64,000 nucleotides of DNA from Proteromonas lacertae (Eukaryota > Sar > Bigyra > Opalinata > Proteromonadidae), in assembly GCA_002245135.1 (NCBI GenBank), contig NGBS01001162.1, forward strand, positions 1 to 64,000, written 5' to 3'. This document shows, piece by piece, positions 61,814 to 64,000 of the stretch. Position 1 is the first letter of the stretch; every line of letters starts with the position of its first letter. A program made the position numbers and the translations under genes. The notes beneath the pieces are model-generated. The model was given only the letters and a program-made list of their open reading frames with translations, was not told the origin of the DNA and searched no databases.

Positions 61814-63982
61814 TTAGGTATATAATTTATCGATTGATTCTTTGAATTCTTGATATATAGTCCTTCTTACCACTTTAAATGAAGGAGTAACTAAATTATT
61901 ATCAGGAGTCCATGCTTTAGGTGTAATAAATACTTTTTGAGGAATTTCAAAATTCTTTAATCCACCTTCTTTTCCAATTTCTTTTAATTCTTTCAATAAC
62001 ACTTCTTCACTTATTCCTGTATATTCTGGCTTAACACATACTAACGCAACACAATAACTGGATGATAAAGAACCATGAATACATATATTCTCAAGATATT
62101 TACATGTTACTAAAGTAGCTTCAATCTTAGATAATGATAAATATTCACCTTGTTGTAGTTTAACTAAATCTTTCTTTCTATCAATAATCTCCAAGTTACC
62201 TTTATCATTCCATTGTGCTATATCACCTGAATGGAACCATCTATCACCATTGTTATCAACTATTAATGCAGTTTCTGTTTCTTCTGGTCGATTATAATAA
62301 CCCATTGCTATACAATCGCCTCTTACTAATATTTCACCTCTTGGATAAGGTTTATCAGTTGAGAAATAATTACCTTCAGGCCAATCTTTTAATCTTATTT
62401 CAACAGAAGGAGTTGGTAATCCAACATTACCTACTTCTCTCAATAAAGGAATCTGTAAACAACCTCCACATACTGTCTCAGTCAAACCATATGCTTGATA
62501 AACTACAGCTCTAAAGACAACTCTACAAAATGTTTGTGTTTCAGGTAATAAGTGAGAACCTGCGCAAATAAACATTCTTAATCTTCCACCAAATACCATA
62601 GTACGAATTTTATCAAATAATAAGAAATCCCAAAATGGAGTATCTCTATAATCCTTTTGAGCTTGTACTTTCTGTTTAAATGCCATATCAAATAATACTT
62701 TCTTAATTCCATGACTTACTTGTTTTTGTACTGTTGCTTTAATTCTTTCTAATAGTAATGGAACAACAGCCATCATAGTTGGTCTAGCTTTTTGAAAATC
62801 ACCTTCACATCCAGGTGTTAATCCAGGAAATCCTTTAACTAATGTTAATGGACTAGCATAAGCAACACAACCACCTTTATATAATATACACAATTCACAT
62901 TGGAATGCGAAGATATGAGCTAAAGGTAAAAACGATAAGAACGTATCATCAGGAGCTTCATCAAGTGTTATTATTCCTACAAACATTCCTCCCATTGATG
63001 ATAATATATTCTTATGAGATAATTGAACAGCTTTTGGAACACCACTACTACCACTAGTATACATAAATAAACAGATATCTTCTAACTCAGCTTTACAGTC
63101 ATCAGGATTTGGTTCACATTTTTTACCTAATTCTATTAATTCTTCAAAGGATGTTAGTTTAATATGATCAATTGTCCATGAGTTTCTAACATTGTCAATA
63201 TCACCACATGGATGCTTACCTCCATATCGATCTAATACTATCAAATGCTTTAACTCAGGCAATTCTAAGGCCAATTTCTTCATTTTCTCAACTATGTCAA
63301 TATCTACAGCTAATACACTAACATTTGATTCTTTCATTGCAAATATTAATGATTCATCTCCTAAGTTTGAGTAATAAGTTGTTAATGTGATTTTACCTCT
63401 CATACAAGCTTCAATCATGAAATGATATCTTACTTGACTTTGAGCTAAGATTCCTGCTCGTTTATCTTGTCCATGAAGTAAATTATTCAATCCAGCACTT
63501 ACTGCTTTGGTTATTTCGAAGGTATTATTAAAGGTATTGTATTTATAGTCACCAAATTCAATTTGTACTGGAATTTTACTACCTTCCGGATTTTTTACGA
63601 TTTTAATAATCTCTCTTTCAGCTACACATTTTCTATTTCCATATTTTTCAACTACTTTTTCAAATACTTGACCTACGTTTTTACATTCCGGGAATGGATT
63701 GTTGTATAATTCATCTGCTAATATTGATCTTCTTGGACGACCACCATCATTGTATACTCTTCCATCTTGAACTTCGTGTGAATGAACTATTTCTGAGTAA
63801 TGTTTTCGACGACGTACTTGTTTTGATACAAGAATATAGTGAATCATCATGTATATTGCTATTAATAACACGCATATAATAAATGCTATAAATCATTATT
63901 AAATAATTAGAAATATACGCCAATAAATATCCATTGTCAAAATGGTTGCAATAAAAACAACTATAGAGTATAAATCAATCAT
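61814..63982 (-). CDS. Long-chain acyl-CoA synthetase (ACSL)
   Basis: Exons 63982-63919 and 63885-61814 (33-base GTAT intron at 63886-63918) give 711 residues; a start at a later ATG in exon one is also possible. An N-terminal membrane anchor (residues about 5-40) precedes the AMP-binding enzyme. Motifs are MYTSGSSGVPKAVQLSHKN (ATP P-loop), YQAYGLTETVCGG (adenylate) and WFHSGDIAQW, followed by the ACSL-specific IDRKKDLVKLQQGEYLSL. It activates long fatty acids with ATP and CoA at ER or organelle membranes. Size and motif order are normal for the family. Confidence 0.92.
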
Positions 63983-64000
63983 TTATACCTAAAATAACAA

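Noticed and set aside
1-64000. tRNA, rRNA, CRISPR, transposon or virus-like element
   Set aside because: No T-loop-like pattern in the gene-free stretches, no direct repeat arrays with spacers, and no transposase, reverse transcriptase or capsid-like protein among the frames.

Overview
This is a compact, A+T-rich protist nuclear segment. Three things show this. The coding genes are cut by about 68 very short spliceosomal introns, nearly all starting GTAT and ending AG (almost always TAG), 23-58 bases long and mostly 25-40; I assigned these by hand from frame continuity. There are long Asn runs encoded by AAT repeats. The gene set is plainly eukaryotic: LC8 dynein light chain, a Rho-like GTPase, a class C GPCR fused to an RGS domain, PSMD5, a GT31 glycosyltransferase and NFU1. 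The standard genetic code fits. An NFU1 with a basic presequence-like N-terminus implies a mitochondrion or related organelle. A bacterial-type YqhD/BDH iron alcohol dehydrogenase is common in anaerobic protists. I cannot name the species; an amoeboid or other AT-rich, possibly low-oxygen protist is a guess.

Layout. (1) 1-10231, minus: a giant secreted or surface protein of putative-Ig (He_PIG) repeats, PA14-like and cysteine-rich modules. It runs off the left edge, and its last 1.65 kb is full of frame breaks. (2) 10349-13126: a coiled-coil, Asn-rich protein. (3) 13423-14490, minus: a small multi-pass membrane protein with one frame break. (4) 14584-16334, minus: an MFS transporter, divergent by 44 bp from (5) an LRR protein, 16379-17419. 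(6) 17507-21177, minus: class C GPCR-RGS. (7) 21290-25141: a pseudokinase with a helical-repeat tail. (8) 25529-26488, minus: a duplicated Cys-rich zinc-binding protein. (9) 27302-29408: an unrecognised protein. (10) 29531-30721: GT31. (11) 30866-31574: a degenerate Rho-like GTPase. (12) 31696-32702: a coiled coil. (13) 32791-33134, minus: LC8. (14) 33234-34101: NFU1. (15) 34190-35895, minus: PSMD5-like. (16) 36383-43794: an intact 2461-aa paralogue of gene 1 with a C-terminal membrane anchor. (17) 44058-51118: a 2288-aa coiled-coil protein with a VKPG tandem repeat. (18) 51291-55915: a third relative, with a beta-helix-like region and EGF modules but a broken frame. (19) 56099-57274, minus: iron alcohol dehydrogenase. 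(20) 57373-59841, minus: pseudokinase plus LRRs. (21) 59955-61693: a secreted protein with two protease-associated domains. (22) 61814-63982, minus: a long-chain acyl-CoA synthetase.

The window does not read as one pathway. Its main theme is cell surface and signalling: three related giant ectoproteins, a GPCR-RGS, two pseudokinases, a Rho-like pseudo-GTPase and two LRR proteins. Ordinary housekeeping genes lie between them. I saw no transposon, virus-like element, tRNA, rRNA or CRISPR array.
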